Part shown: positions 1 through 12,745 of the stretch, one piece after another | Layout: each line of letters begins with the position of its first letter | Numbering within the stretch: position 1 is the stretch's first letter | NCBI GenBank assembly: GCA_030867875.1 | Contig: JAOWCC010000655.1 | Location: forward strand, 12,918,269-12,982,268 | Direction: 5' to 3' | Source: Actinernus sp. WN-2022 | Taxonomy: Eukaryota > Cnidaria > Anthozoa > Actiniaria > Actinernidae | DNA: 64,000 nt | The notes under the pieces: model-generated | Told to the model about the DNA's origin: nothing | Database searches by the model: none | The model's input: the letters and a program-made list of their open reading frames with translations, nothing else | Made by a program: the position numbers and the translations under genes

Positions 1-265
1 ACATTCTTCCTCTTTCGTTCTGTTTTTAAAAAACAGTATACAAATATCCTTAAAAAATATCAGACATAAAATACAATTTGATTTTTCGTTAGCTTAATCT
101 CTTTCTATATTTAAAATAATGTTGCAGTGGTTGACTGCGCACATCTTTATTATTTATTTAATCTTATAATTTAATGTAACTTTTTTTACAATTGCTTATC
201 TTTGTATATGTAATTATTGTGTTGCAAATAGTGCGAAATAAAATGAAACTGAAACTGATTGTCGT
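1..265 (+). repeat. Possible 3' end of a LINE-type element
   Basis: AT-rich sequence ending in a short tail with two TGAAAC-like units around 240-260 (AAAATGAAACTGAAACTG). This resembles the simple-repeat 3' ends of CR1/L2-like LINEs. No coding remnant is attached, so the assignment is weak. Confidence 0.3.
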
Positions 266-477
266 TTTGGCGGGAAATTTACATCGTCTCGGGATAAGAG
301 TTCAATCCTTACGTGGTCAATTTCGTTTAGTAGACTTTGGGTTGTCTCTTTCAGTTTAGATTCTAGGGCCTTACACAACCAGCAAAATGCCAGCTGAAAG
401 GAAAGCCCCAAGCAAAAACAGAGCTTCTCAGTAAATACGAGAACTGTTTCTGTGGCATTGGATATTTTGAAGGAGAA

Positions 478-1078
478 TATCACATCACTCTTGATCCTTC
501 AATTCCACCTGTTGTGCACTCACCACGGCGTGTACCCGAAGCTGTTCGTGAACCACTAAAAAAATTGCTATCAAACTGTGTCTAGACCCAAAAGACCTCG
601 TAAAGGCCATTAAGCGGCCACATCACTGCCAAAGCTCAATGGAGGCAAATACTTCTCTATCATCGATGCTCGAAGTGGTCATTGGAATATCAAAGTGGAT
701 GAGCAAAGTTCATACTACACCACATTCAATACACCATTTGGAAGGTATCGATTTCATAGACTTCCCTTTGTATTAGTGTGCATGTGCACAAGACATCTTT
801 CAGAGAAAATGTTGCTGAGACATTTATTGACCTTACAGGCGTTACTGGAATAGCAGATGACACTGTTCATCTCAGACAAGATGGACAGAAAGCAGTATAT
901 GTTTCTCTACTAACAGTATACCCACATGACTCTGTTCGTATCTTAAATCCACAGTACCACACCTGGGAGCCAGGTATTGTTAAGAACATTACTAAGTACC
1001 CCAGTCCTATCTGGTTGCCATGGAAAATGGTAACATAGTAAGACGTAATCGGCATCACCTACACCTGTTACGTTGTAG
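478..1078 (+). pseudogene. Ty3/Gypsy-type pol remnant with internal deletion
   Basis: Translating 478-780 in shifting plus-strand frames gives the reverse transcriptase entry of a Ty3/Gypsy pol. It contains ITLDPSIPPVVH, FSIIDARSGHWNIKVD and TTFNTPFGRYRFHRLPF, the usual order of the palm start. After a short TGIADD stretch near 850, where the YxDD region would follow, the sequence jumps to a segment typical of the far C-terminal region of Gypsy pol (YPHDSVRILNPQ, then WEPGIVKN) up to about 1078. The catalytic aspartates, RNase H and integrase core are missing, so an internal deletion has removed most of pol. Stops and frame changes lie within 560-640 and near 770. No LTR could be defined. It cannot encode active enzyme. 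Confidence 0.75.
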
Positions 1079-1840
1079 CTTATGCTACGTAGTAATGAAT
1101 ATTAAGAGTGATATAATAGTTGCTTCTTAAAACAAAGACGTATACAGTAATTGCCTTACTCTCTTTGTAGCTTGTAGTCTCGAGAGACTAATTAAATCTT
1201 TATCTCAATTTTGCAATTTGGAAATGCGGTATTTGGTTATAATTGGTTTCCGAATAATAGAAGGCAATATTAGCCTAGAAATAACAGTGATTTAATGAGC
1301 TCGATAAATTTCCCGTTTAGACAATAGGTTAAAACAAAAGAGAACAATGTAATTAGAGAAGAAACAAAAGCCACAACGTACGAACTCAGCCGTATAAACA
1401 TAGGCGGTTTAACAATGTTTAGAGAGCAGTCAGTTTTGGGAGCTGAGGAGTGCGAAGGTTTAAGGACCGCTGAAGACGTAGAAGAAAAGCGTAAGACACA
1501 GAGACACTCACCACTAAGAATCATTATAAAATAACCCAGAGGAAACTCGCGCGCTGATTGGCTGAAAGCCGTGTTTATATGAGAGTCCATAGACATGGAA
1601 ATTCGCTGGCACGCGATTGTGAATGAACTGATCAAAATGGCAAACGACAAGGAAGAATGTTTTCACCAAACGTTGACTTTCAATAATATGATTGTAATCA
1701 GCAAAACCGACATATATATTTAACAAAAATACAGCCAACCGACGAAGTTATCAAATTTGCTAACCATCCCGGCCAAGATATTTTTATTTGTGGTCCAACA
1801 AACAAAAGTCGAAACCACTTTTCGTTTAACTTATTTCGTA
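1079..1840. other. No gene recognised
   Basis: About 760 bp directly downstream of the Gypsy fragment. It could include an LTR remnant (ATTAAATC near 1190), but no matching second LTR was seen. Short open frames on the minus strand (1270-1650 and 1514-1738) lack recognisable domains. Confidence 0.5.
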
Positions 1841-2142
1841 CAAGTTCAAGTTCAAGTTCAATTTATTCACACTTGTTTATGTTACAATTATTGGTTGAAT
1901 ATAACAAGTCATGAGAAAAATAAAAATAAATAGGAGATAGTAATTACAATCTTTAGATAATAGTGTGTAGTGGTCAAAGGAGCGAAAGCTTTCGAGTTAA
2001 CCACTACCATTTTGAAAGTTAATGAGGGGAGGAATAAACAAACGAATAGGCTTGATTGTATCTTTACAGGGTTTTAAAAAGTATGACTATTGGTTATAAT
2101 GAGAAAAGAGGAATAAAATAAAATAAAATAAAATAAAATAAA
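1841..2142 (-). repeat. LINE 3' tail (minus strand) plus AT-rich microsatellite
   Basis: Three to four CAAGTT units at 1841-1861 are followed by ATTTATTCACAC, which read on the minus strand is a typical LINE 3' terminus with a hexamer tail. At 2112-2142 there is an (AAAAT)n run of about six units. No coding part of the LINE is recognised between them. Confidence 0.4.
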
Positions 2143-2923
2143 GGCTGCTTACATGTACAAACTAGGTTTGGATATATGGTAATTTTACAATACAGAATAA
2201 TGTAGACATTTACAGTAAGTATTTATAAATAATAATTGATATATACATATATCATAAATGCAGCTAACATTTTATATCTGGCTTTCAAGGAGGAAGAGCT
2301 TATATTGTTTTTTAAAATTGTTATGAGGCAAACATTTTATCTCGATTGGTACTGTTTCCCATATTTTTGATGGTAAAACTAAAACACACAAACGACTAAC
2401 AAGTCTAGTTTTTAAACAACCTCCTTATAGACGAATACAGCAAGGAATGGAGCTAGAGACTAGAGTAGACGAGAGGGAAAAGCAAGGCAACACTCTTTCA
2501 AAAATCCCAAACTATTAAAAACTAAAAGGACATATACGTATTTGTCGGCGACGAAGTCACGAAATAATAAGCCTTCATATAAGGCCAATTGTTATCATTC
2601 ACCCTGTTTGGTCTTAGATAATTCAGATAAGGTTTTTAGCTTTCTCCTTGCCATTTTATGAACAACTACATCAAATGATGAATTTTCAAACTCACGTGCG
2701 ACAGTTGTGAGTTAAGTTGATATTTTGTTGATTTTTCACAGAACAAAACGAGTTTTTCCCTCTAACCTTGCACTCTTAGCCTCATCTCATTGGAAGGAAA
2801 GTTCCAACAGCTAGATCTTTCCATTGAGTTTGGTGAAAATAAAAGTTCATTCAACTAAAACCTGCTTCAAAGTTCAACAGGGGAATCATGTTCAGCGACA
2901 AAAACACCCAGTTCAAATCCTCC
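2143..2923. other. No gene recognised
   Basis: AT-rich sequence without a convincing reading frame. It may be decayed LINE 3' UTR. Confidence 0.5.
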
Positions 2924-4487
2924 CACGTCGGGCATGAAGTACGTCAAAATCGGCATCAGTGAGCGTGGACAAATAATTAAAATTAACACCATTTCTTTAC
3001 TTATAGTCTCAATTTGAAGAAATGTTGGTGACTTGTTAATAAAATGAAACTACATATTTTAGGTGTTTTATGTTAGTATGATGACGTTGTTGTGACGTCA
3101 TAAGTGATGCCTCCTTTTTTGGTAAAATTCCCCCTTTAGTAGATGTTACAAACAGACTACACCATCAAAGGGCCTTCATGACACACATTCCTTTGGCGCA
3201 AATTTGAACGTTCTACGACTATAATAGCAAAAGTTATAGAGGAATGACTGTTGCTATGACGTCATATTTAGTGACGTCAGGTGTCATACCAAAATAAGGC
3301 TGCCTATTGTTACAAAATCAAGAAAAGAAAATAATGTGGGTTTTGAGTGCCAGACTAGCGCATTTCATCACTAAAACTCGAAAATCACTCAAAGGATTTT
3401 TTTCTAAGGGCATGTATAAAAAAGTATGACGTTGCCGAAAATATGACTTCAATTTTAAGCCGGTTATGGACAAAAAAAATCAAAATTCAAAAAACATACG
3501 ATTTTAGCCACCAACGTGTTTTATGATTGGTCAAAATGTCATGCAACAATATTTACAACTCTAAAAATTCTTGGTTTTCATGTGACGTCATCAAAAAACT
3601 AAAATTTAAACTATAAGTCCTACAAAGCTGTTCTTTGTATATATTCTAGACATCGATAATAAAAGCCTACACAGAAAATTTCACGTCGATAGGGTGTATT
3701 GTTCCGGAGTAAATAAATGTTGAGTTTTATGACAGTACAACCCAGCCGTGTTTTCCGTAAGGCATAAAAATCCATGTAATTGAGTCAATTTCCTTTTTTT
3801 AACTCGATAAATCTTTAAAAGTTGCATTCAAAGAGTTTTGATGTGAAACTCAATGATTTTGATGGGAAATTAAGCTTTATATGTATTTTCGTTTTATGGC
3901 CGCCATGTTGGTGCCCCAGAGATGGACACCAAGATGGCGGCCGCATACAAAGTACTGTAAAATTGTCGTACTTTCATTGACCCACAGCTCCGTTGAGAAA
4001 TAAGCTAATGTTCCTATATTTGGTTTATAAGTGTATTTTTGGTAGTTCTACAAGGACCAAGATGTTTTATTTGATTTTACTGAATGCAAACCAATTTTGC
4101 GATCGCGTGTCATGACGATGAAAACCACCAATTGAATGAAGCGATGTTTTCATAAAAGCTTTTGTGTTGTTTATTTCCCGCCAAATTTTGGCGGGAAAAT
4201 GGACAAAATTCAAACTTTCATAACTTTTGATTTCCTTAACCAATCGACATCGGGTTTTCGATTCCTTCATTCTCATCACGAGTAGATTTTAACAATATAC
4301 GACATTTCGTTTTTAGAGATAATGAACAGTTGCAAGAAACGTATTACAAATGGTTAAATGACGTCATTGTGACGTCACGATGCTAGTAACATAGCTTCAA
4401 AAATCAGGTTATATTCCTTTTGCGATTCTACATCCTTCTTAAAATAAAGAACTGATGCCGTTTTTATGGTCGTTTGTGCCCACCGTG
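2924..4487 (+). mobile_element. 1.56 kb inverted-repeat element (copy A), TGACGTCA-rich
   Basis: The ends are imperfect terminal inverted repeats of about 33 bp: CACGTCGGGCATGAAG on the left, and on the right the complement of CACGGTGGGCACAAACGACC, each running into a shared CGGCATC. A shorter inverted copy lies at 14158-15194 with similar ends, which supports the boundaries. The element is non-coding and carries repeated TGACGTCA or TGACGT motifs near both ends (for example 3080-3110, 3255-3285, 4360-4380). The middle has a small hairpin built from GCCGCCATGTTGGTGCC and its complement (3899-3945). It is probably a non-autonomous DNA transposon; the superfamily is not resolved because no target-site duplication is clear. 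Confidence 0.7.
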
Positions 4488-4797
4488 CCACTCCTTGAAT
4501 GCCTTTCGCCTTAAATTTCCGTGAAAGCATGTCTTGAATTCCGAGTTAGTCTTTTCGGGGACTGTTGAAGCAGATGTTTTTTTTTAAAATAGAGCTACAC
4601 ACTAACACAGAGCTAGAGGACACAGAGCATTCCTTCGTTTCTCTCAGTTTCTCTCAGTTCTGTATCGGGGGATTTCCCGCGCTGTGCAAACTCACCGTCG
4701 GTCGATTTCTGACGACTGTTACGGTTAGGAGAATTGATCTTCTGATCGTGCGTGCGTACGATTTTCTCTCGTGTTTTTCCTGTTCGTTATTTTATAA
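4488..4797. other. No gene recognised
   Basis: A 91-aa open frame at 4565-4840 has no recognisable domain and runs into the hairpin element, so it is probably chance. Confidence 0.5.
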
Positions 4798-4987
4798 AAG
4801 CAATATAACACGCTTATCATGTCTTTGTTTTCTTATATAAACACTTGGGATATGTTGGGAGAACGCAGAAAAACATGAAAATCACTCGCCTAGCGGCTCG
4901 TGATTTTCAAGTTTTTCTTTGTTCTCCCAACATATCCCGCGTGTTTATATAAGAGAACAAAGACATGGAAAGCGTGTTATATTGCTT
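4798..4987. repeat. 190 bp fold-back hairpin
   Basis: Two arms of about 85 bp are nearly exact reverse complements, starting AAGCAATATAACACGC and ending GCGTGTTATATTGCTT. They flank a short GC-richer loop (CTCGCCTAGCGGCTCG) that is itself partly palindromic. This is typical of fold-back or MITE elements. No coding capacity. Confidence 0.85.
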
Positions 4988-6587
4988 AATTAGTGCGAGC
5001 CCATCCTTAATCAGGACAAAATTCATTTGCCGGGATGGCCTAGTCAATGTGAAACGAATGACAAACGCAAAGCGAGTAAACGTAAGTGAAGTGCGTATAC
5101 GTGAATGAAGTTGGATTAAACTGAATCGTACGTTTGAGTTGGATCAACCGAAATTCAAGAAAAGGATCTACTAAACGTATTGGAGATTCAACAGCGGCCA
5201 CGAAGCAGGAACGTTGGACTGGAAATTAACTGGAGTAATATTGGCTTGTGTGAACTGCTGGAATTGCTGGACAATTTTGTTTGGAACTGTTCAGTTGGAA
5301 CTGCTGGATTATACGGACTGTGGAACAAGCAAAAGACATAGAATTAAGAAAGAATAAAAACCAAACTAGCTCGTAGTATTAATATCACATAACTAAAGAA
5401 TATTAGAACGGTTATCTAATAATATTACAGGAAGATTATCATTTAGTAGTACATAGAATTCAGTAGAAATTGTAGTGTTATTTAATATTTAAGCGACATC
5501 ATTTAATGATATATAGCTTAGCATTAACTTAACCTAACGTAGCTTATCGAGGCGTTATTAATTAGAACTTTCAACTAGTTTCATTAGCATTAGTTGTTAT
5601 TTGTCAATATCATTATAAATTTTATTTATTATTTAGTAACAGTAATAATGTTATTGTATAGTAAAGAAAAACAAGAAAAAGTAGATGTATGGTGCATTAT
5701 GGGAAGGGTTGCTTTCTTGCGGTTTTAAGACATTAGGGAGCCCACCGAATTGGCGTGAGTTCGTCACACCACCCCACTGGTGAAACGTTTGAGTCGGAGC
5801 AACTCTGATGCAGGTATTGGATAACCCCAACCAGCTACTGCAGAAGAATCCAGCTCATCACCCATTGGTGTTACCAATCCAGCACTGTCGCCGTTCTACA
5901 AGAGTTCATAAACCTCCCCAAAGATTGGATTTGTGAACTATCTTCACAGATACATTTTAGTTCTCACAATTTATTGCTTAGTGTTGACTATTTGTCATGA
6001 AGCTGTCATTTATTTTATCACATTTGAAAACATTTAATTAGTCAACAGACCATATAATTGTTATTCGTAATGACTTGTTATACTGTTCCAGAATCAGAAC
6101 ACCTGTAGCAGACTTGTTTAATTATTTTTTTCATCTACTACAGAAAGAGAAGGATATTATGGTTTTGTTATTTCACTTGCGGTCTGCATAATTAACTACC
6201 TGATGTAGCCACGCATGCGCAATGTATGACATAGCTGGGCGAGCATATTAACTACGAGCATTCAAATGCCCCAACAATAGTGACGATAATCGAGGCCCAC
6301 GATTCAGTTCAATATTTCCAGAAATTATTCCCAGAAATGATAAAATGATGAATTGAAATTCTGTAGCAGTTAAATAACCCAGTAGCTGCCAGATATAAAG
6401 CTAAAGAAATTTCCATTTAAAATAAGGAATAGAAACACGCCTCGTGTTGTACCTGTACCATAATAATTATATATAGTAGCAAGGTAAATACGAATATAAA
6501 CATAAGGACGATAAGTGAAGTTAATAGATTACAACCTATGTAGAAAGATTAAGTGAGATATTAACACACTGACAAAGTCCAAAGTCC
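4988..6587. other. No gene recognised
   Basis: About 1.6 kb of AT-rich sequence without a supported gene, tRNA or clear repeat boundary. Confidence 0.5.
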
Positions 6588-6630
6588 AGTCATATTTAAA
6601 GTCATATTTAAAGTCATATTTAAAGTCAAA
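6588..6630 (+). repeat. 12 bp tandem repeat
   Basis: Three exact units of AGTCATATTTAA followed by a degenerate fourth. Confidence 0.85.
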
Positions 6631-6649
6631 TTATTCGAGGACATCTCGA

Positions 6650-7057
6650 ACTGCGAAGCGTTCTAGATCTCGGCAGCTTTTGATCTGGCTCACCTGAGCA
6701 CCTTCATTCGGACGGACAAAAAATATTGCCCTCTGTAGACCAAATACGGTCGCCACAATTTCTTCTGGATTGATGGAATACCTGCATATTATAAGCCGTT
6801 AGGTCTTCATTTACGAAGAACTGCTTGTACTCCTTAATCTTGACTTACATTTCATAACGGTTGCCTTTGTGACGTAGTACTATTGATGGAGCTTTACGAT
6901 GATCGCTCGAGGTTTGCCATCGGATTTTCGTTTTCCCACACGGTGGGCCCTATCAACTGACCCTTTCGTTGAGTTTAACGGCCACGACCAAAACAATATT
7001 GCCCTCTGTAGACCAAACACGGTCGCCATAATTTCTTCTGGATTGATGGAATACCTG
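6650..7057 (-). pseudogene. LINE ORF1-like C-terminal fragment, tandemly duplicated
   Basis: Read on the minus strand, the segment gives pieces typical of the C-terminal half of an L1/Tx1-type ORF1 RNA-binding protein: KPRAI-type RRM end, FFVNEDLTAYNMQVFHQSR, then IFFVRPNEG. ORF1 is a nucleic-acid chaperone that coats LINE RNA. The sequence is organised as a 273 bp tandem duplication: copy 1 is 6719-6991, and copy 2 starts at 6992 and is interrupted after 7057 by the 13.3 kb transposon, resuming at 20383. Several frameshifts and stops are present. Confidence 0.6.
6719..6991. repeat. 273 bp tandem unit that preserves the empty target site
   Basis: This unit matches 6992-7057 joined to 20383-20590. 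At 6783 it reads CCTGCATATTATAAG without interruption. It therefore shows what the second unit looked like before the 13.3 kb element inserted, and fixes the element ends. Confidence 0.85.
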
Positions 7058-7329
7058 CACTGTTATTTTCAGGGAGTTATTTTTACTCCCCTAAGGGGGT
7101 TAAAATAACAAACATGGGAGTTGAACTTTACTATACTCGCTACTGGAGACAATTTAACGCCCCCATAAGAGTTATTACAATGCTTAAAATTTAACTCAAA
7201 GTTAGGAGTTGTTTTAACTCTTGCGGTTTCAGAGATAGAGTTGAAATAACTCCCACTTTGGGGTAACATTTAAGGAGTTAAAATCACTCATCCGAAGGAG
7301 TTGAATTAACTCTTCCTTGGAGTTAACTA

Positions 7330-8887
7330 AAATTTCTTTGAAACCGCATCGATCGAGTGGGTATAACATTAAACACCGGAAATTTTATCAAATGCGGAGA
7401 ACTATTTAAAGTGCCAATGAAATGAAAAAAAACGATTCCGTTTTTATTTTATTTTATTAAATTATAGATTTCCCTTAGCGATTTTGTGCAATTAAAAATC
7501 AATTTGGAGTGCACGAGCATGATTATATTTCGTATCGAATTCAGGTGGAATTGCCAAAATCTTGCGACAATTTTTACGCTGTTAAAGATATGCTAATCAC
7601 ATGCGTGACGTCACAAGGTATACTCATTTATATTCACAAAGCCGACTGTAAGGATTCTATAAAATAATATGGCCATCTTCAAGGTTTCTCGAAGTATTAC
7701 ATATTTAAATTGAAAACTGGCCAAAAAGGCACTTATTTCGTAGTATTTATGGGGACGAATATAAATGAGTACACCTTGTGACGTCGTGCATATGATTACC
7801 ATATCTTTAACGACATAAAAATTGTCGACAGATTTTGGATATTCCGCCTGACTTCGATACGACCAAAAAATATGTTCGCGCTCTCCATATTGATTTTTAT
7901 TTGTACAAAATGACTAACAGAAACCTAGAATTTGATAAATTAAAATGAACGGGATCCATTTTTTCATTTCATTGGCACTTTAAATAATATCTACTTTGTG
8001 AGCAAGTTAGCATGTAAATTGCTTATGCATTAATAAATGAAAAATAATACTATAGTACTAAATAATATTATGAAAATAGTCCGGAAGATCGATCAAGTCC
8101 GAGGTCGTTCCGCGAGTACAACCGTGCCTCCTGATACACAAGTAGAGACTGGTAACTACAGTAAAGCAAATCGGTCAGCGGCAACGCTCGTGAGCATATC
8201 AGGTTTCGGCGGGCAAAACGAACTTCAACGGTTCCACGACGAAGCACTTTCTGAGTTGTCTTTTCCTATAAATTCAATGGATTTACAGAAGGTTAGCTAC
8301 TTAAAGAGTTTTGGAACCAAGCTAAGAACTCATTAAAACGTCGTGTGGACCCTGAATGGCTATTTATGGCTGGTATCCGTGGAGGAAAATGAAACACTAA
8401 AAACAGTTCGAAGATGATAGTACGGTAAGCCTTTTTCATCAGTTTTAAAGTAATTCCTAATTTACCTACAAGTAGATATGTTGACCAGTCGGTCCCTTAA
8501 TAATGCTAAAAAAAGTAAATGACAGTGGACGAACTAACTATGCAAACAACGTATATAGATGTGGCCAGAGACGGCAGATATAGAGTCCAACTGCTGCAAA
8601 GCTCTCTCACCTTGCTTGACTAGCAGAGGAGTGAAAACATGAAGTCTCATTACAACTTAAATACACATCGGCGACTCGAATTAACCATCTAGTTACAAGC
8701 TTAGGACATTGCGTTGTGTTTGAGTATATTTCTCAGTTAACAAGGACGTTTCTATAACACCAAGCGAGTAAATAATGATAAGAATAACATAAAATCATAG
8801 TGACCTCGTGTCTCAGCTCTACCCAGAAGTCTTCGCGGGCACCGATATGTTAATCATATGATAATTTCCAGCCCATACTTTCGTTAA
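7330..8887. other. Interior of the 13.3 kb element; one unassigned open frame
   Basis: A 99-aa plus-strand open frame at 8037-8336 (MKNNTIVLNN...) has no recognisable domain. It is Ser/Thr-rich and lacks a supporting neighbour, so I would not call it a gene. A partial inverted repeat may link 7380-7440 and 7930-7985 (GATCC/AATGAAATGAAAAA stretches). Otherwise nothing is seen. Confidence 0.35.
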
Positions 8888-10023
8888 AGACCCTTTAGCA
8901 CGCCCCGTGATACTTTGCGCGAAACCCGTGTTTTTGTTTTGATTTCGTGTTCACTGACTGTGACGAGCGCCTAACTCAACAACCGTCGTCAAAATTCTAT
9001 GGACCTCTATGAAACTTTATATAAACGGAAATAATGCCTAGTTTAAGAAAGCCCTAAAATCGATTCAGCGTTGAAAGCGGAGACTTATTCATTAATCAAA
9101 CATCCACAAAGGTAGAACTTGGAAGAGAACTTGATGCTGGACGTTATTTAATTATTCAGCGCGTTCTACGATTTTAAAATTGATGCACGAACACTTACAT
9201 GCATTTCATATCAAATTATAGAGCACAAACAGTTCGATTATTGATCAAATACACATCTAACTAATAATCTAGATGAGGAATAAGTCAAGCAACAACATAC
9301 AGCAGCAATAACTTTATTTGTTCGCTGAGGAGAATATTATAATAGTGTGTACTGACCGATCGCTACAAAGTATTTGCGTTGACTTGACTTCGGTTTGAAC
9401 ACTTACAAGCTACTAAATATCGGAATTAGTGAGCACGGATACAACGGAGGAACGGCAAGGTATTCATTGAGTTTATCCACTGATATACACGCAACTAGAA
9501 AACTGAACCACAAATATCATACCGTTGGAGAATCGACAGTCCTTTGAACAGCCAGAGTCATCCGCTCGGCATCCGCTAAGCTGCCGGCTATTTACAAATG
9601 TACCCAGAAATGCAAGAATGCATAGGACTCTCCAAACTCAGCGCAGTTGCTTGTGTTTCCCTAACTGGAAGATCGGAGAATTAACGGCGAATGATCTTCT
9701 TACCTTCGTTTTAGGAAGTAAGACAGACCGTGACAATGTTCTCGGCGGTTGTTCTTCGCTGGCGCCATCTCGAATTTGCTAAGCCGTTGGATGTCACACA
9801 AAATCTGTCAGCAAATTTGGTTCAATATTTAAAAGAATGCCCTAAATAAGTTCTTAAGAAGAGTATTCATCGTATGTGCATATATAATAGTAACTATCAG
9901 CGGTAACAACGACGATGCAAGCAGATTCTTTACATGTAGACATTGCCGGTCACAGAACTGAATTTCGTGGTCCACGAAAATACTTGTTTCGCGCAAAGCA
10001 TCACGGGGCGTGCTAAAGGGTCT
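8888..10023. mobile_element. 1.1 kb TTAA-flanked inverted-repeat element
   Basis: Both ends carry about 38 bp inverted repeats (AGACCCTTTAGCACGCCCCG on the left, its complement ending GGGTCT on the right). They are flanked by TTAA at 8884-8887 and 10024-10027. TTAA duplications and CCCTTT-type ends fit piggyBac-like or Kolobok-like elements. The interior has no transposase; the 85-aa frame at 9525-9782 shows no known domain. Probably non-autonomous. Confidence 0.8.
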
Positions 10024-10027
10024 TTAA

Positions 10028-11725
10028 GCTACTAAATAGACAAAATAACAATGTCAGGGACAATGGCCACATGCATATAAACTTAATATACATTTGACTA
10101 CAATCAGTATCTCAAGGATCAAGTAAAAATCACTTGCAATTAATCTAACATTTTAGAACAAAATTCAGCATGATCTTTCTATCAGAACTTGTTGTTCTAA
10201 GATGTTTTCAAATGGATTTGTAGGCTAGACTGCATAATATCCCCCCCCCCCCACTCAAGTACATAGATATTGACACCAACATTGATGCGTTGACATCATA
10301 CATGTTGCTTCGTTCTACTACCTTGAGCAGAGACTGAGACTCATTAACACCCAGACATATCTCTCTAGAGAGATAACCATATAGGACTAACACGTTGACA
10401 TGTTGGCGTCTTCACCTAATATACTTTAGTGGGGAGGGGGAGGGGGTATTCTGCAATTGCTCCGATTTGTAAACTAAGCTTTTATTTGAATACTGTATGG
10501 CCCACTTTAATGCCAACAATTTGAATTTGTAAACCAGCCATTGGCCTTGGTGAATCCATATATTTTCGGGATGTTATTTTGCTCCTCACTGTGGCCCCAG
10601 GTTTGATTCTCAATTGCGGCAACATTTGTGAGTTGAGTTTGTTGGTATTTTGCCTTTGCTCCAAGTGTTTTTTTGGGGATTCACCATTTTTCCTCCCTCC
10701 ATAAAAACCAACGGGCTATTAATTCCAATTTGATCAGTGATTTAGCCGGATCCTGGCTTAGATCATCCCCATGGTTGTTCCAGGTCCTGTTACAAATTCA
10801 AGGTTATTTTTATCTGTCAACATGCACCTCTGTAGTTTTTCGCATGGTCTGTTTTTTGGATGAATAGGTAAATGTTTGTGTAGGCTGGACTCCTTTGAGA
10901 ACTTCGGTTGGCCTGTATAATCATTAAAAATATTCTTGGCCTCATGTTCAGTCCTGATTTATAATAGCTACATGTACAGACTGTATATACATGTAATCTG
11001 TATGTTGAGGGTTAATATTGCATAATTGTTTACATTTGTCTATCAGTTGTTTGCTAGTAATTATTTATTTAGTTAGAAAAAAGTGTATCTTCAGGTCATT
11101 TCATGACTAAGATACCAGTGTAATCTTTAGAATTTGGATTTTTGTTTTAATTTCTCAATTAAATTAACATTAGACACTTTCTTTGTTAGTGGGGCTTCCA
11201 GTGGCAACACAAACAACTCGAAAATAAAATTATAATTCTTTATTTATCAACATAATGTAAATTAAGTGGCTAAAGCACTGCTAACAGTTGCACAGTTGCA
11301 TATGTGTATGCCAGAAAAGCGAAGATAGATCAGGACTGGTAGGCATACGTGTACAGTATGGAAAGCACTTACATGTAGCAACAAGATTGCTGGTTTGCTG
11401 AGTACACATGGGAGAAGACCACAGATAAGACTTATAAAAACATAAACTAGTCTTTTCATTGCGGTTTGGAATGTTGTCAATCGTGCCTGTCCTGTACTTT
11501 TGTAGCTGTTGTTTTTGGCTGCTCCTAGTAATACATGTAATTGAAAGAGAACTTGTCCATAAATTTGGCATGAAACTAAGACTTTCTACTACTTCTATTT
11601 CAGAATATTCATAAATATCACCCAGTGTTCTTGTGTTCTAAAACAAACTGGACACATTTCATGTGAGGGAGGCTCAATACTGCAGAACAATGGCATTTAT
11701 CATACTTTTTACACAGATCATTTCT
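10028..11725. other. No gene recognised; C-tract
   Basis: AT-rich spacer inside the 13.3 kb element with a C12 tract near 10242-10253 and a G-rich tract near 10432-10446. Open frames here are short and domain-free. Confidence 0.5.
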
Positions 11726-12445
11726 TTAAGGGATACCAAGTGAAAAACACATTCGGGCTCAACAGCATCTTTCAGATGTATTTTGTTCCGAAAATGTATC
11801 CAAATTTCCTTTTTTTTTTAAATCAGAGTTGATAACGAGTCCCTCAAAGTTGGCCCTGCAAAGACCTGGGCACTGCCATCTTGTTGACATTAATTCCTAT
11901 GACGTTTCGTATGTCACTTGGTCCCACTGGAGTCTTGCGATTAACTTGTAGGGACTTGTTTTCCTTGTATAATTTTCACACGATCGGAAATTAAAGTAGA
12001 TTTTCATCGATATGGCAGAGCAATTTTGTACTAGAACAAAAATATGATATTGTGAGAGAAGTTCAGAAGACTGGGAGGACGAAGAAAAGCATGTGGAAGG
12101 GAGAATATCAGACGAACAACAAAAGGTGACTACCGAGCTAGTGCTACACTGGTGTTGTGCTATGATGTAAAGATTCGCTGTGTGTTTTTGTATGGAACTT
12201 GCCATCCCCTAGCTGTCAACATTTGGGGATTTTGTCGTTCGAAAGTGTTTGATTTTCTAGTGATTCTCAATTGGAAAATAATGTTCGATTGGAGTCGTAA
12301 ACTACACTTGATCCGAACTTGTCAGCCTTAAACGCAAGACTAAGGTAGATCATGACGATATTGGCATTGCTTTCGAAAATTATGTATTATTGGAGCTATA
12401 TAATTTATGAGTTATCCGGTTCGATCTGTACTGCCCCAGTAAAAA

Positions 12446-12745
12446 TATATTGTGATCACGCTGTGATCACACATGTGATCACATCCTTAGTAAACTGTGC
12501 GTAAAAACTTTTACATGTGATCACGGTGTGATCATGGTGTGATCACAGAACCCCAGTGAAAATATGCTGTGATCACACCGTGATCACACGTACAGTTGTG
12601 ATCACGTGTAAAAACTTTTACATGTGATCACGGTGATACTGTGATCACAAATGTCTGGAGTGAAGGAAGCGAGGAAGTGTGATCACAAGTGTGATCACGC
12701 TTACATGTGTACACTAAATTCCTTCATGATAATTTTGATCACACA
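12446..12745. repeat. Left array of TGATCA palindromes
   Basis: About 14 TGATCA sites, mostly within the longer palindrome GTGATCAC, in about 300 bp. Part of the array is itself duplicated (CCCAGTGAAAATAT-type lead-ins at 12432 and 12552). Confidence 0.9.

Noticed and set aside
8037..8336. 99-aa frame inside the CACTG element as a transposase
   Set aside because: No catalytic motif, no relatives recognised and too short; left unassigned.
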